Source of the DNA: Solirubrobacteraceae bacterium
GTDB taxonomy: Bacteria > Actinomycetota > Thermoleophilia > Solirubrobacterales > Solirubrobacteraceae
Assembly: GCA_030447785.1 (NCBI GenBank)
Contig: JAUJOF010000007.1
Span: 87,246-151,245, forward strand
Length of the DNA stretch: 64,000 nt
Direction: 5' to 3'
The notes under the pieces were generated by a model that saw only the letters and a program-made list of their open reading frames with translations, did no database searches and was not told where the DNA came from. Of the stretch, positions 45,095 through 54,016 are shown one piece after another (positions within the stretch are counted from its first letter, which is position 1; every line of letters starts with the position of its first letter). Position numbers and translations under genes: made by a program.

Positions 45095-45678
45095 TGGACG
45101 GCGACCGCGTCAAGCTCGGCCTCCGGCTGGCCGTCCTCGCCCTGCTGGGCTCGCTCGTGCAGCCCGTGCTGATGTCCCATGTCGACATCGCCGGTGGCGC
45201 CCCCGACCTCATCCCGCTGCTGGTCATGTCGGTGGCCCTCATCATGGGCTCGATGTCGGGTGCGGTCTTCGGCTTCTGCCTGGGACTGCTGGTCGACGTC
45301 GCGCTGTTGCAGACCATGGGCGTGACCTCGCTCGTGCTGCTGGCCGTCGGCTTCTGGGTCGGCCGCGCCCGCGAGACCCAGGACCTCGAGGGCCCACTCG
45401 CTGCGCTGGTGTCCGGCGCACTGGCCACGCTGGCCACCGTGTTGGGCTTCTCCGTGCTGCAGTTCCTGCTCGGCGTGGACCCGCCGGTGGGTGGCGCCCT
45501 GGTCCGCCTCGTGCTGGCCACCGTCGTGCTCAACGCGCTGCTCGCCGTCCCGGTCCACGCGCTGGTGCGCCGCGTCGTCGGCGAGGGCGCTGTCGCGGCC
45601 CGTCGCCGGCGGCGCGGGCGCACCACCGGCGGCCTCTCGCCCCTGTCCAGCTCGCAGACGGGTCCGATCGTCCGATGA
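45094..45678 (+). CDS. mreD: Rod shape-determining protein MreD
   Basis: MreD is a small multi-pass membrane protein of the elongation complex. The 194-aa protein has five to six hydrophobic segments, the MreD-like GGAPDLIPLLVMSVALIMGS stretch and GLLVDVALLQTMGVTSLVLL. Its C-terminus is Arg/Ser-rich and cytoplasmic. The ATG overlaps the mreC stop and the stop overlaps the mrdA start (ATGA), giving tight coupling on both sides. Confidence 0.92.
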   Translation: MDGDRVKLGLRLAVLALLGSLVQPVLMSHVDIAGGAPDLIPLLVMSVALIMGSMSGAVFGFCLGLLVDVALLQTMGVTSLVLLAVGFWVGRARETQDLEGPLAALVSGALATLATVLGFSVLQFLLGVDPPVGGALVRLVLATVVLNALLAVPVHALVRRVVGEGAVAARRRRRGRTTGGLSPLSSSQTGPIVR

Positions 45679-47702
45679 TCCAGCGTCCTGAGGACCGTCT
45701 GCCGACCATCAGCCCGCGCCTGGCCCTGCGCATCGCCGTGCTGGGCTTCGTCGCCCTGGGCCTGTTCGCGCTGGTGTTCTTCCGCCTGTGGTACCTGCAG
45801 GTGCTCACCGGCGACCAGTACCTGGCCGAGGCACGCGAGAACCGCGTGCGCGAGCTGCGCATCCAGGCCCCGCGCGGAGACATCGTCGACCGCGACGGGC
45901 GCACGCTGGTGACCAACACGCAGGCCACGGTGGTCTCGCTGGATCCCTCGCGCCTGCCCCAGACCGAGCGAGACCTGGCCGCCACCTGGGGCCAGCGCGC
46001 CGGCCGGCGCGAGGTGCTCCCCAAGGGTCAGCGCGGAAGGCCCGTCCCCATACCGCCCATCCCCTCCCGGGAGCTGCGCGGGCGCTTCGAGTCGCTGGGC
46101 CGCGTCCTCGACCTCGGGGCCGAGGAGATCCACTCGAGGGTCATCCGCTCGCTGGCCGTCGTCCCCTACGGCGACGTGAACCTGGCGGTGGACGCCGACC
46201 GGGCCGTGCTCAACTACCTCTCGGAGCGCTCGGGCGACTACCCCGGCGTGGAGATCACGCAGCGCTACCTGCGCGAGTACCCCTACGACGAGCTGGGCGC
46301 CCAGCTGTTCGGCACGGTGGGGGAGATCAGCCCCGAGCAGCTCGAGCAGGAGCGCTACCGCGACGTGCAGCAGGGCACGATCATCGGCCAGGAGGGCCTG
46401 GAGAAGTCCTACGACCGCTACCTGCGCGGCCAGGACGGCGTACGCCGCGTGGTGGTCGACGCCTTCGGGCGGCGCGAGTCCTCGGACCAGATGAAGGACA
46501 CCGACCCGGTCTCGGGTCGCCAGCTGCGCCTGTCGGTGGACCTGCGCCTGCAGGAGGCCGGCCAGAAGGCCCTGCGCGAGATCGGCGGCGGGCTGCCGGG
46601 CGCCTTCGTGGCCATGGATCCCCAGAACGGCGAGGTGCTGGCCATGGGCTCCTATCCCTCCTTCGATCCCAACCGCCTGACGCGTCCCATCACCCAGGAA
46701 CGCTACGAGGAGCTCTACGGCGAGGAGGCCGGCGCGCCGCGCTTCAACCGCGCGGTCAGCGGCTCCTATCCCACCGGCTCGACCTTCAAGCCCTTCGTGG
46801 CGCTGGGCATGCTCCAGAGCGACCAGATCGACGTGGGGCGCACGATCAACGACGGCGGCTCGATCACGGTCGGCGGACAGTCGTTTCAGAACGCCGGGGG
46901 TCAGGCCTACGGCAGCGTCGGCCTCGTCAAGAGCCTCACCGTGTCCTCGGACGTCTACTACTACACGCTGGGCCTGCAGGCGCACTCGGTGGACAGCGAC
47001 CCCATCCAGGCCTTCGCGCGCAAGATCGGCTTCGACAGGCCCACGGGCATCGACCTGCCCGGCGAGTTCGGCGGCACGGTCCCCGACGAAGAGTGGTTCA
47101 ACGAGCTCAAGGGGCTCGAGCAGGAGTGTCGCGAGGAGGAGGAGCGCCGCTCGTGTGGCATCGCCGACCTCGACGCGCTGTGGACCGCGGGCCAGACGGT
47201 GCAGCTGGCCATCGGGCAGGGCGGCTTCCAGGCCAGCCCGCTGCAGCTGGCCACCGCCTACGCGGCCATCGCCAACGGCGGCGACGTGGTCACCCCGCAC
47301 CTGGGGCGGGAGATCACCGACGCCGCCGACGTGACGCTGCAGCGCATCGAGACCGACCCCGCCCGCAAGATCGAGTTCGAGCGCCCCGCCTTGGAGGCCG
47401 TGCGCCAGGGCCTCTTCGGCGCGGCCAACCTCCCGGGCGGCACCTCGGTGGGCATCTTCGACGACTTCCCGTCCACGCTGCGCGTGCACGGCAAGACGGG
47501 CACCGCGCAGCTGGCGGGCAAGGGCGACTCCTCCTGGTACGCCGGCTACGTGCCGGGCGGTGAACGGCCGATCGTGGTGGTGGCCACGGTGGAGCAGGGC
47601 GGATTCGGTGCCGAGCGCGCCGCCCCCATAACCTGCCGGATCATGGCCGAGTGGTACGACGTCGACAGCGAGTGCTCCGGTGGCGCCTCCACCTCGGACT
47701 GA
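45675..47702 (+). CDS. mrdA: Penicillin-binding protein 2 (elongasome transpeptidase)
   Basis: PBP2 cross-links peptidoglycan during elongation together with RodA. The 675-aa protein has an N-terminal membrane helix (AVLGFVALGLFALVFFRLWY), a dimerisation/pedestal domain (RVRELRIQAPRGDIVDRDGR), and a transpeptidase domain with Ser in YPTGSTFKPF (near residue 368), the SSDVYYY segment in place of the S-x-N motif, and HGKTGTAQLAG (near 607). It begins in ATGA overlap with mreD and overlaps rodA by 23 bases. Confidence 0.96.
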   Translation: MIQRPEDRLPTISPRLALRIAVLGFVALGLFALVFFRLWYLQVLTGDQYLAEARENRVRELRIQAPRGDIVDRDGRTLVTNTQATVVSLDPSRLPQTERDLAATWGQRAGRREVLPKGQRGRPVPIPPIPSRELRGRFESLGRVLDLGAEEIHSRVIRSLAVVPYGDVNLAVDADRAVLNYLSERSGDYPGVEITQRYLREYPYDELGAQLFGTVGEISPEQLEQERYRDVQQGTIIGQEGLEKSYDRYLRGQDGVRRVVVDAFGRRESSDQMKDTDPVSGRQLRLSVDLRLQEAGQKALREIGGGLPGAFVAMDPQNGEVLAMGSYPSFDPNRLTRPITQERYEELYGEEAGAPRFNRAVSGSYPTGSTFKPFVALGMLQSDQIDVGRTINDGGSITVGGQSFQNAGGQAYGSVGLVKSLTVSSDVYYYTLGLQAHSVDSDPIQAFARKIGFDRPTGIDLPGEFGGTVPDEEWFNELKGLEQECREEEERRSCGIADLDALWTAGQTVQLAIGQGGFQASPLQLATAYAAIANGGDVVTPHLGREITDAADVTLQRIETDPARKIEFERPALEAVRQGLFGAANLPGGTSVGIFDDFPSTLRVHGKTGTAQLAGKGDSSWYAGYVPGGERPIVVVATVEQGGFGAERAAPITCRIMAEWYDVDSECSGGASTSD

Positions 47703-48888
47703 CGTCCCCCCGCTGGGCGGCGTGATCGACGCTCCCAAGCCGTCTCCTTCGCTGAGCGCCGCGCTGCGCCTGCCCTTCGACCCGCTGCTGGCGCTGGCCG
47801 TCGTGGGCCTGGGCGTGTGCTCGCTGGTGGCCGTGCAGGCCTCCTCGCCGGACGAGCTGGGCTCCTACTACGTCGTCCGCCAGGCGGCCTACTTCCTGCT
47901 GGGGCTTGTCCTGGCCGCCGCCGTCAGCCGGATCGACTACTCGCGCCTGCGCGAGCTGAAGTACGGCCTGTACGCGCTGCTCATGCTCTCGATCGTCGCC
48001 GTGCTGGTCTTCGGCTCGGTCTCGCGCGGATCGCGGCTGTCGATCGAGTTTCCCTTCTTCTCCTTCCAGGCCTCCGAGCTGGGCAAGATCCTGCTCGTGG
48101 TGGTGCTGGCGGCCTTCCTCACGGACCGCTCGCGCCGCCTGGACGACCGCGACACCACCGCGCGGACGATGCTGCTGGCCCTGATCCCCGCGGCGGTCGT
48201 GATGATCGCCCCGGACCTGGGCTCGGCCACCGTCTACGTGGTGGTCGCCGTGGCCCTGCTGTTCCTCGTGGGTACGTCGTGGAAGCACTTCGCCGCGCTG
48301 GGGGCGCTGACGGCCACGGCCGTCGCGCTCGTACTGGTGGCGGTCCCCGCCGTGGGGCTGACCGTGCTCGAGGACTACCAGAAGGAGCGCCTCACGGCCT
48401 TCCTGGAGCCGTCGGCCGACCCCGCCGACGCGGGCTACCAGCAGGCCCAGTCGCAGGTGGCCATCGGCTCAGGTCAGAGGACCGGCCGGGGCGAGCAGGC
48501 GACCCAGACCCGCCTGGACTTCCTGCCCGAGGCGCGCACCGACTTCATCTTCGCCGTGGTCGGCGAGGGATGGGGCTTCGTGGGCGCCGGACTGGTGCTG
48601 GCGCTGTACGCCCTGCTGATATGGCGGGCCATCCGGGTGCTCACCATGGCCAAGAACCTCTTCGGCGCGCTGATCGCCGGGGGCATCGTGGCCATGCTGC
48701 TGTACCAGGTCTTCATCAACGTGGGCATGAACGTGGGGATCATGCCCATCACCGGGATCGCCCTCCCCCTCATGACCTACGGGGGCTCCTCGGTGATCTC
48801 CAATCTCCTGGCCGTCGGCCTGCTGCAGTCGATCTACGCGCAAGGGCGCGAGGCGAGTGCTCGCAAGGGCAGGGTGGCGGCCACCTGA
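47680..48888 (+). CDS. rodA: Rod shape-determining glycosyltransferase RodA
   Basis: RodA is a SEDS-family polymerase that builds glycan strands with PBP2. The 402-aa protein has about ten membrane helices, the family segments FFSFQASELGKILLVVVLAA, APDLGSATVYVVVAVALLFL, LPEARTDFIFAVVGEGWGFV, and the end NVGMNVGIMPITGIALPLMT followed by YGGSSVI. The E-G-W and PITGIxLPxxSYGGSS-type motifs are those of SEDS proteins. The GTG start lies inside the mrdA 3' end. A start a few codons downstream is possible. Confidence 0.95.
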   Translation: MAPPPRTDVPPLGGVIDAPKPSPSLSAALRLPFDPLLALAVVGLGVCSLVAVQASSPDELGSYYVVRQAAYFLLGLVLAAAVSRIDYSRLRELKYGLYALLMLSIVAVLVFGSVSRGSRLSIEFPFFSFQASELGKILLVVVLAAFLTDRSRRLDDRDTTARTMLLALIPAAVVMIAPDLGSATVYVVVAVALLFLVGTSWKHFAALGALTATAVALVLVAVPAVGLTVLEDYQKERLTAFLEPSADPADAGYQQAQSQVAIGSGQRTGRGEQATQTRLDFLPEARTDFIFAVVGEGWGFVGAGLVLALYALLIWRAIRVLTMAKNLFGALIAGGIVAMLLYQVFINVGMNVGIMPITGIALPLMTYGGSSVISNLLAVGLLQSIYAQGREASARKGRVAAT

Positions 48889-48904
48889 AGCGAAGGGACA
48901 TCCT

Positions 48905-50782
48905 GTGAACAAGCAAGTGCTCGTCAGCGTCGACCGCGGGGAGACCCGCGTCGCGCTGCTCGAGGCCAACGACAACGACAGTGGCTCGACCGCGGGCCGG
49001 CGCAAGGCCAAGGCCAAGGATCCGGCCGCCGGCTACCGCGTCGCGGAGCTCTACCTCGAGCGCCGCGGCAACCGCTCCATCGTGGGCAACATCTACAAGG
49101 GCAAGGTCGACAACGTCCTGGCCGGGCTGGAGGCCGCCTTCGTGGACATCGGCCTGGACAAGAACGGCTTTCTGCACGTCGACGAGATCGTGCTCCCGGG
49201 GGTGGAGACACCCCGTCGAGGACGAGGTGGCGGGAAGGACGGGCGCAAAGGGATCACCGACCTGCTCAAGCCCGGCCAGGAGGTCGTCGTCCAGGTGGTC
49301 AAGGACCCGCTCAAGACCAAGGGCGCGCGCCTTTCCATGGAGCTGACCATCGCCGGGCGCTACATGGTCTACGCGCCCACCGGCGAGGGCGTGGGCGTCT
49401 CCAAGCGCCTGGAGGACAAGGAGCGCGAGCGCCTGCGCAAGGAGGCCAGGTCGCTGGACCTGCGCGGGGGTGGGGCGATCATCCGAACCGCCGCCCACGG
49501 CGCCAAGCGCGCCGACTTCGAGCGCGAGATCCTCTACCTCGACAGGCTGCACAGCGTGCTCGTGGAGCGGGTGAAGGAGGCCGCGGCGCCCGCGCTGGTC
49601 TTCCAGGAGGCCGACCTGTCGGTGCGCGTGGTGCGCGACGTGTTCTCGGCTGACTTCCAGCGGGCCGTCGTGGACGATCCCAAGCAGCACCAGCGCCTGA
49701 CCTCCTTCTTCACTCGCACGGCGCCCGAGCTGGTCGACCGGGTGGAGCTGTGGGAGAACCCCAAGGAGTCCCTCTTCGAGGCCTACGGCGTCGAGGAGGT
49801 CATCGACGGGGTGATGAGCAAGCGGGTGGACCTCCAGTCGGGCGGCTACCTGATGATCGACTACGCCGAGGCGCTGACGGTCATCGACGTCAACTCCGGC
49901 TCGTTCACCGGCAAGGGCAAGAGCGCCCGCCTCGAGGACACGATCCTGCGCACGAACATGGAGGCGGCCGAGGCGGTCGTCAACGAGCTGCGCCTGCGCG
50001 ACATCGGCGGCATCATCGTCATCGACTTCATCGACATGGCGCGCGCGCGCAACCGCGATGCCGTGCTCAAGACCCTGCGCAAGGCGCTGGCCGAGGACCG
50101 CACGAAGACCTACACCGCGGAGATCTCCAAGCTCGGCCTCGTCGAGATGACCCGCCAGAACGTCACCGAGGGCGTGCGTGAGGTCATGTCGCGCCCGTGC
50201 CCCACCTGCGACGGCGAGGGCATCATCCGCTCCGAGGAGACCATCGCCATCGACTTCGAGCGCCGCCTGCGCGAGATCGCGGCCAAGACGCGCAAGAAGG
50301 CCATCGAGGCCTACCTGGTGCGCATGAACCCGCGCGTCAGCTCGCAGTTCACCGGCGACGGCGCGCGCGTGCTGCGCCAGCTCGAGGAGGAGACGGGCAA
50401 GACCTTCCACTTCGAGGGCTCCGAAGGCCTTCCCCTCGACCACTTCGAGGTGCTCATGGAGGGCACCTGCGAGCAGGTCGAGGAACGCGCCGTGCCCTTC
50501 AAGGAGGGCGACGAGGTGCTGGTCCAGATCGTCGAGCCCCACATGTACGAGGTCGACGACGCCGTGGCCAAGATCGACGGCTACATCATCTCGGTGGTGG
50601 GTGGCGGCGCGTACGTGGGCGAGAAGCACCTCGTGCGCATCGAGGAGGCCGGACGCACCGCGGCCACCGCCCAGCTGGTGGACGTCCGGCCCCAGACGGA
50701 CGGCGCGAGCGATGACCTAGACTCCGGATCCCGGCGCCGCGGCCGCAGAGGCGGGCGGCGCCGTTCCCGTGCCACTGCCTGA
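48905..50782 (+). CDS. rng: Ribonuclease E/G family endoribonuclease with C-terminal TRAM-like domain
   Basis: The enzyme cleaves single-stranded RNA in rRNA maturation and mRNA decay. The 625-aa protein has an S1 domain (IVGNIYKGKVDNVLAGLEAA, FVDIGLDKNGFLHVDE), the RNase H-like and DNase-like catalytic region with magnesium ligands in IDVNSGSF and IVIDFIDMARARN, and the zinc-link MSRPCPTCDGEGI. From about residue 540 a TRAM-like beta domain is added (VPFKEGDEVLVQIVEPHMYE, IDGYIISVVGGGAYVGE), then an Arg-rich tail. GAAGCGAAGGGA precedes GTG 48905. It precedes rplU, the common order. Confidence 0.94.
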   Translation: MNKQVLVSVDRGETRVALLEANDNDSGSTAGRRKAKAKDPAAGYRVAELYLERRGNRSIVGNIYKGKVDNVLAGLEAAFVDIGLDKNGFLHVDEIVLPGVETPRRGRGGGKDGRKGITDLLKPGQEVVVQVVKDPLKTKGARLSMELTIAGRYMVYAPTGEGVGVSKRLEDKERERLRKEARSLDLRGGGAIIRTAAHGAKRADFEREILYLDRLHSVLVERVKEAAAPALVFQEADLSVRVVRDVFSADFQRAVVDDPKQHQRLTSFFTRTAPELVDRVELWENPKESLFEAYGVEEVIDGVMSKRVDLQSGGYLMIDYAEALTVIDVNSGSFTGKGKSARLEDTILRTNMEAAEAVVNELRLRDIGGIIVIDFIDMARARNRDAVLKTLRKALAEDRTKTYTAEISKLGLVEMTRQNVTEGVREVMSRPCPTCDGEGIIRSEETIAIDFERRLREIAAKTRKKAIEAYLVRMNPRVSSQFTGDGARVLRQLEEETGKTFHFEGSEGLPLDHFEVLMEGTCEQVEERAVPFKEGDEVLVQIVEPHMYEVDDAVAKIDGYIISVVGGGAYVGEKHLVRIEEAGRTAATAQLVDVRPQTDGASDDLDSGSRRRGRRGGRRRSRATA

Positions 50783-50783
50783 C

Positions 50784-51134
50784 ATGTACGCGATCGTCAA
50801 GACCGGAGGCAAGCAGTACCGCGTCGAGGAGGGCGACACCCTCCTCGTGGAGCGCCTGCGCGCCGACGAGGGCGCCACCGTCCAGCTCGAGCCCCTGCTC
50901 TTGGCCGGCGACTCGACCGTCTTCGACCGCGCGGGGCTGGGAAAGGCCAAGGTCTCGGCGCGGGTGGTGGGCCACGAGCGCGGCGACAAGATCCGCGTCT
51001 TCAAGTTCAAGCCCAAGCGCGGCTACAAGCGCACCAAGGGACACCGCCAGGAATTGACCCGTCTCGAGATCACGGAGCTCTCATCCGGGGGCTCCGCCCC
51101 CGGAACCCCTCGAGAGCAGGAGGACGGCACATGA
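50784..51134 (+). CDS. rplU: 50S ribosomal protein L21
   Basis: L21 binds 23S rRNA in the large subunit. The 116-aa protein has the full core MYAIVKTGGKQYRVEEGDTL and the basic end VFKFKPKRGYKRTKGHRQEL, then an extra C-terminal tail of about 17 residues (SSGGSAPGTPREQEDGT) that comes from a GC-rich hairpin in the gene. A GTG at 50769 is possible, but ATG 50784 matches the conserved start. rpmA follows after 21 bases. Confidence 0.97.
   Translation: MYAIVKTGGKQYRVEEGDTLLVERLRADEGATVQLEPLLLAGDSTVFDRAGLGKAKVSARVVGHERGDKIRVFKFKPKRGYKRTKGHRQELTRLEITELSSGGSAPGTPREQEDGT
51085..51103. repeat. REP-like hairpin within the 3' end of rplU
   Basis: CCGGGGGC-TCC-GCCCCCGG is a perfect 8-bp stem with a 3-base loop, coding for the extra tail of L21. 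A related GC-rich palindrome patch lies in the DUF1015 gene near 6936-6970. Confidence 0.5.
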
Positions 51135-51155
51135 CAACGACGAACGGAGTTGGTC

Positions 51156-51422
51156 GTGGCGCATAAGAAGGGGCTGGGCTCCAGCCGCAACGGCCGCGAC
51201 TCCAACGCCAAGCGTCTGGGGGTCAAGGTTTTCGCCGGGCAGGTGGTCACCGGGGGCGAGATCATCGTCCGCCAGCGCGGCAGCCGCTTCAAGGCGGGCG
51301 ACGGCGTGGGCATGGGCAGGGACGACACGCTGTATGCGCGCGACGCGGGCACGGTGACCTTCACCACCGGCCGGCGCGGGCGCGTGGTCTCGGTCGATCC
51401 AGCTCCGAGCGCCGCCGAGTAG
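51156..51422 (+). CDS. rpmA: 50S ribosomal protein L27
   Basis: L27 helps position tRNA at the peptidyl transferase centre. The 88-aa protein has the family start [20 protein letters not shown] and [20 protein letters not shown]. The start is taken as GTG 51156, giving V-AHKKG; a TTG two codons earlier is also possible. A weak CGGAG precedes it. The stop shares one base with the next start (TAGTG). Confidence 0.97.
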   Translation: MAHKKGLGSSRNGRDSNAKRLGVKVFAGQVVTGGEIIVRQRGSRFKAGDGVGMGRDDTLYARDAGTVTFTTGRRGRVVSVDPAPSAAE

Positions 51423-51841
51423 TGAACCCGGGTCTCCTGGTTCGCGCGATCGGCGCCGCACGCGTCGGGCTCGGGGCGGCGTTCGTCGCGCGGCCCGGTC
51501 TGGCCGCCCCGTGGATCGGGAGGGTCGCCACGCGCCCCGAAGCGGGCGTCGCGCTGCGCGCCTTTGGCGTGCGCGACCTCGTGCTGGGCGGCCTGACCCT
51601 GCATACCGCGGGCAACGCGACGGTCGCGGCGCGCATGCAGGCCGCCGGGATCGCGGTCGACGCGGTCGACCTCGCCGCGACGCTGGCCGCCCGGCGCTCG
51701 CTGCCCGCCGGCGGGGTGGCCCTCATCGCGCTGATGGCCGGGGGGGCCATCGCCGGCCAGGCTCTGGCCATCCGCGGCCTGCGCTCCTCCCCAGGGGCCG
51801 ACGCCCCGGCCACCGCCGCGCCGCCGGCTCCCGGCGCCTGA
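51422..51841 (+). CDS. Small membrane protein of unknown function (139 aa)
   Basis: The protein has about four Ala/Gly/Leu-rich hydrophobic segments (LLVRAIGAARVGLGAAFVAR, ALRAFGVRDLVLGGLTLHTA, GVALIALMAGGAIAGQALAI) and a Pro/Ala tail. The ALRAFGVRDLxLGxG-like pattern with an LxARxxGxxRxxLGxxxLxAP start is a common actinobacterial membrane type (DUF4267-like) without known role. GTG start overlaps the rpmA stop by one base, so it is read from the ribosomal-protein transcript. Confidence 0.75.
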   Translation: MNPGLLVRAIGAARVGLGAAFVARPGLAAPWIGRVATRPEAGVALRAFGVRDLVLGGLTLHTAGNATVAARMQAAGIAVDAVDLAATLAARRSLPAGGVALIALMAGGAIAGQALAIRGLRSSPGADAPATAAPPAPGA

Positions 51842-51928
51842 GCGGGCGTCCGGGGCCGGTACGGTTTCAGTTCAGGCCGTATCACCCTACGCGATCCCCT
51901 CGGGACGGCCGGCCACCGGGACACGACG

Positions 51929-52618
51929 TCAGCTCGGCTGGGCGACGGGACGGACGAGGATCTCGTTGACGTCGACGTGAGGCGGCTGGCCCACGGCGTA
52001 GAGCACCGCCCGCGCGATGTCGTCGGGATGCAACGCGTTCTCGGGACGCTGCTCGAAGAAGGGCGTGTCGACCATGCCCGGCTCGAGGCAGGTCACGCGC
52101 ACGCCGGAGTCGCCGAACTCCTGGCGCGCCGACTCCGCCAGCGCGGTCGCCGCGTGCTTGGTGGCGCTGTACAGCGAACCCAGCAGCGCCCGGCGACCGG
52201 CGACCGAGCTGGTAATCACCAGGTGGCCGGTGCTGTCGCGCAGCGCGTCCATCGTCGCGCGGATCGTGTAGGCCACGCCCAGCACGTTGGTCAGCACCAT
52301 GGAGCGCCAGAACTCGGGCGTCTCCTTCTGAAAGCCGCGGGCGGCGCCGAAGCCGGCGTTGGCGAAGGCCACGTCCAGGCGCCCGAAGGTGTCGAGCGTG
52401 CGTTGCACGAGCGCCTCCTGGGCCTCCCACTCGCTGACGTCGGTGGGCACCACCAGCGCGCGCTCCTCGCCGCCCAGCTCCCGGGCGAGCTCGCGCAACT
52501 CGTCCTCGCGGCGGGCGGCCAGCACCACGCGGTGGCCCGCTTGGGCGGCGTGGCGGGCGGTGGCGGCGCCGATGCCGCTGGAGGCGCCGGTGATCAGGAA
52601 CACGGGGTCGTCGGCCAT
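51929..52618 (-). CDS. Short-chain dehydrogenase/reductase
   Basis: The 229-aa protein has the NAD(P) motif FLITGASSGIGAATARHAA, the NAG-type AFANAGFGAARG, the catalytic Ser in VITSSVAGRRA and Tyr/Lys in YSATKHA. The end (PGMVDTPFFEQRP, then LYAVGQPPHVDVNEILVRP) is typical of the YdfG-like classical SDR group. Substrate is not predictable. ATG 52618 is preceded by AAGGA and, further up, by a TCGAGG repeat tract that lies between this gene and divergent obgE. Confidence 0.92.
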   Translation of the reverse strand: MADDPVFLITGASSGIGAATARHAAQAGHRVVLAARREDELRELARELGGEERALVVPTDVSEWEAQEALVQRTLDTFGRLDVAFANAGFGAARGFQKETPEFWRSMVLTNVLGVAYTIRATMDALRDSTGHLVITSSVAGRRALLGSLYSATKHAATALAESARQEFGDSGVRVTCLEPGMVDTPFFEQRPENALHPDDIARAVLYAVGQPPHVDVNEILVRPVAQPS

Positions 52619-52636
52619 GGGGGAGGGTCCTTGCTT

Positions 52637-52666
52637 TCGAGGTCGAGGTCGAGGTCGAGGTCGAGG
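52637..52666. repeat. Hexanucleotide tandem repeat (TCGAGG)5
   Basis: Five exact copies of TCGAGG run from 52637 to 52666 and decay into TCGGGC and TCGGGG. The tract fills most of the 88-bp gap between the divergent SDR and obgE start codons. Confidence 0.9.
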
Positions 52667-52706
52667 TCGGGCTCGGGGTCGCGTCGGGACTACCCTCGTG
52701 CCCACC

Positions 52707-54005
52707 GTGCTGGCCGATCACGCGCGCATCTTCGTCCAGGCCGGAGGCGGAGGCGGAGGCTCGGCCTCCTTCCGCCGCGAGGCCCACGTCCCGCGCGGAG
52801 GACCCGACGGCGGGGACGGCGGCCGCGGCGGCGATGTGGTGCTGGTCTGCGACGACTCGCTGCGCGACCTGCAGTCCTTCAAGCGCCGCGCGCACTACCG
52901 GGCCCGGCGCGCCGGCCACGGACAGGGCTCCCAGCGCCACGGGGCCGACGGCGAGGCGCTGGAGGTGCGCGTCCCTCCGGGCACCCAGGCCACGCTGAGC
53001 GATGGGGTGGTGCACGATCTCGTGACGCCTGGTCAGCGCGTGGTGGCCGCGCGGGGAGGATCGGGCGGGCGGGGCAACAAGCGGTTCGCGGGCCCCGTGC
53101 GCCAGGCCCCGCGCTTCGCCGAGCGGGGGCTGCCCGGCGACGAGGGCTGGATCGAGCTGCGCCTCAAGCTGCTGGCCGACGTCGGCCTGGTCGGCCTGCC
53201 CAACGCGGGTAAGTCGTCGCTCCTGGCCCGCGCCACCCGCGCGCACCCCAAGGTGGCCGGCTACCCCTTCACCACGCTGGAGCCCGTGCTGGGCACCCTG
53301 GAGGGCGAGCAGCGCCAGCTCGTCCTGGCCGACATTCCCGGGCTGATCGAGGGGGCCAGCGCGGGCGCCGGGCTGGGCCACGACTTCCTGGCCCACGTCG
53401 AGCGCACCGCGCTGCTGGTCCACGTGCTCGACCTCGCGCCACTGGACGCCACGCAGCCGCAGGTCAACCACGCCACCGTGGAGGCCGAGCTGGCCGCCCA
53501 CGATCCGCGCCTGGCCGCCCTGCCGCGCGTGCTGGCGTTGAGCAAGGCCGACCTGGTGCCCGCCGAGGAGGCCGCGCGCGCGGCCGCCGCGTGGGCGGAG
53601 CGGCTGGGGGAGGAGGTGCCGGTGGTGGTCACCTCCGCGGCCACCGGCCAGGGCCTCGAGGAGCTCGCCGCGCTGCTGTTGCGCACCGTGCCCCTGCGTG
53701 AGGCCCGCCCGGTGCTGCGCTCGGCCGACGGCGAGCCCGAGGCGCTGGCCGAGCACCGGGTGTTCCGCCCCGCCGCCGGCCGCGGCTTCGCGGTGGAGCG
53801 CGGCGGCGAGGGCCTGTGGCGGGTCACCGGCCCCCAGGTCGAGCGCCTGCTGGCCCGTCACGACCTCGACAACGAGGATGCCCTCGCCCACGTCGAGCAG
53901 CGCCTGGGGCGCATGGGCGTCATCCGCACCCTGCGGGAGCGCGGCTTCGAGCCCGGCGACGACGTGGAGATCGCCGGGGTGATCTTCGAGCTCGATCCGG
54001 GCTAG
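52707..54005 (+). CDS. obgE: GTPase Obg/CgtA
   Basis: Obg is an essential GTPase of large-subunit assembly. The 432-aa protein has the glycine-rich Obg fold (ARIFVQAGGGGGGSASFRRE, then GGPDGGDGGRGGDVVL), a G domain with GLPNAGKSSLL (about residue 163), DIPGLIEGAS and LSKADL, and a C-terminal OCT domain (FRPAAGRGFAVERGGEGLWR). GTG 52707 gives VLADHARIF, matching the family start; GTG 52698 is an alternative. TACCCT lies ten bases upstream of 52707 with no Shine-Dalgarno. It converges on rsfS with an 11-bp gap. Confidence 0.97.
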   Translation: MLADHARIFVQAGGGGGGSASFRREAHVPRGGPDGGDGGRGGDVVLVCDDSLRDLQSFKRRAHYRARRAGHGQGSQRHGADGEALEVRVPPGTQATLSDGVVHDLVTPGQRVVAARGGSGGRGNKRFAGPVRQAPRFAERGLPGDEGWIELRLKLLADVGLVGLPNAGKSSLLARATRAHPKVAGYPFTTLEPVLGTLEGEQRQLVLADIPGLIEGASAGAGLGHDFLAHVERTALLVHVLDLAPLDATQPQVNHATVEAELAAHDPRLAALPRVLALSKADLVPAEEAARAAAAWAERLGEEVPVVVTSAATGQGLEELAALLLRTVPLREARPVLRSADGEPEALAEHRVFRPAAGRGFAVERGGEGLWRVTGPQVERLLARHDLDNEDALAHVEQRLGRMGVIRTLRERGFEPGDDVEIAGVIFELDPG

Positions 54006-54016
54006 TGGTCCTCCCC

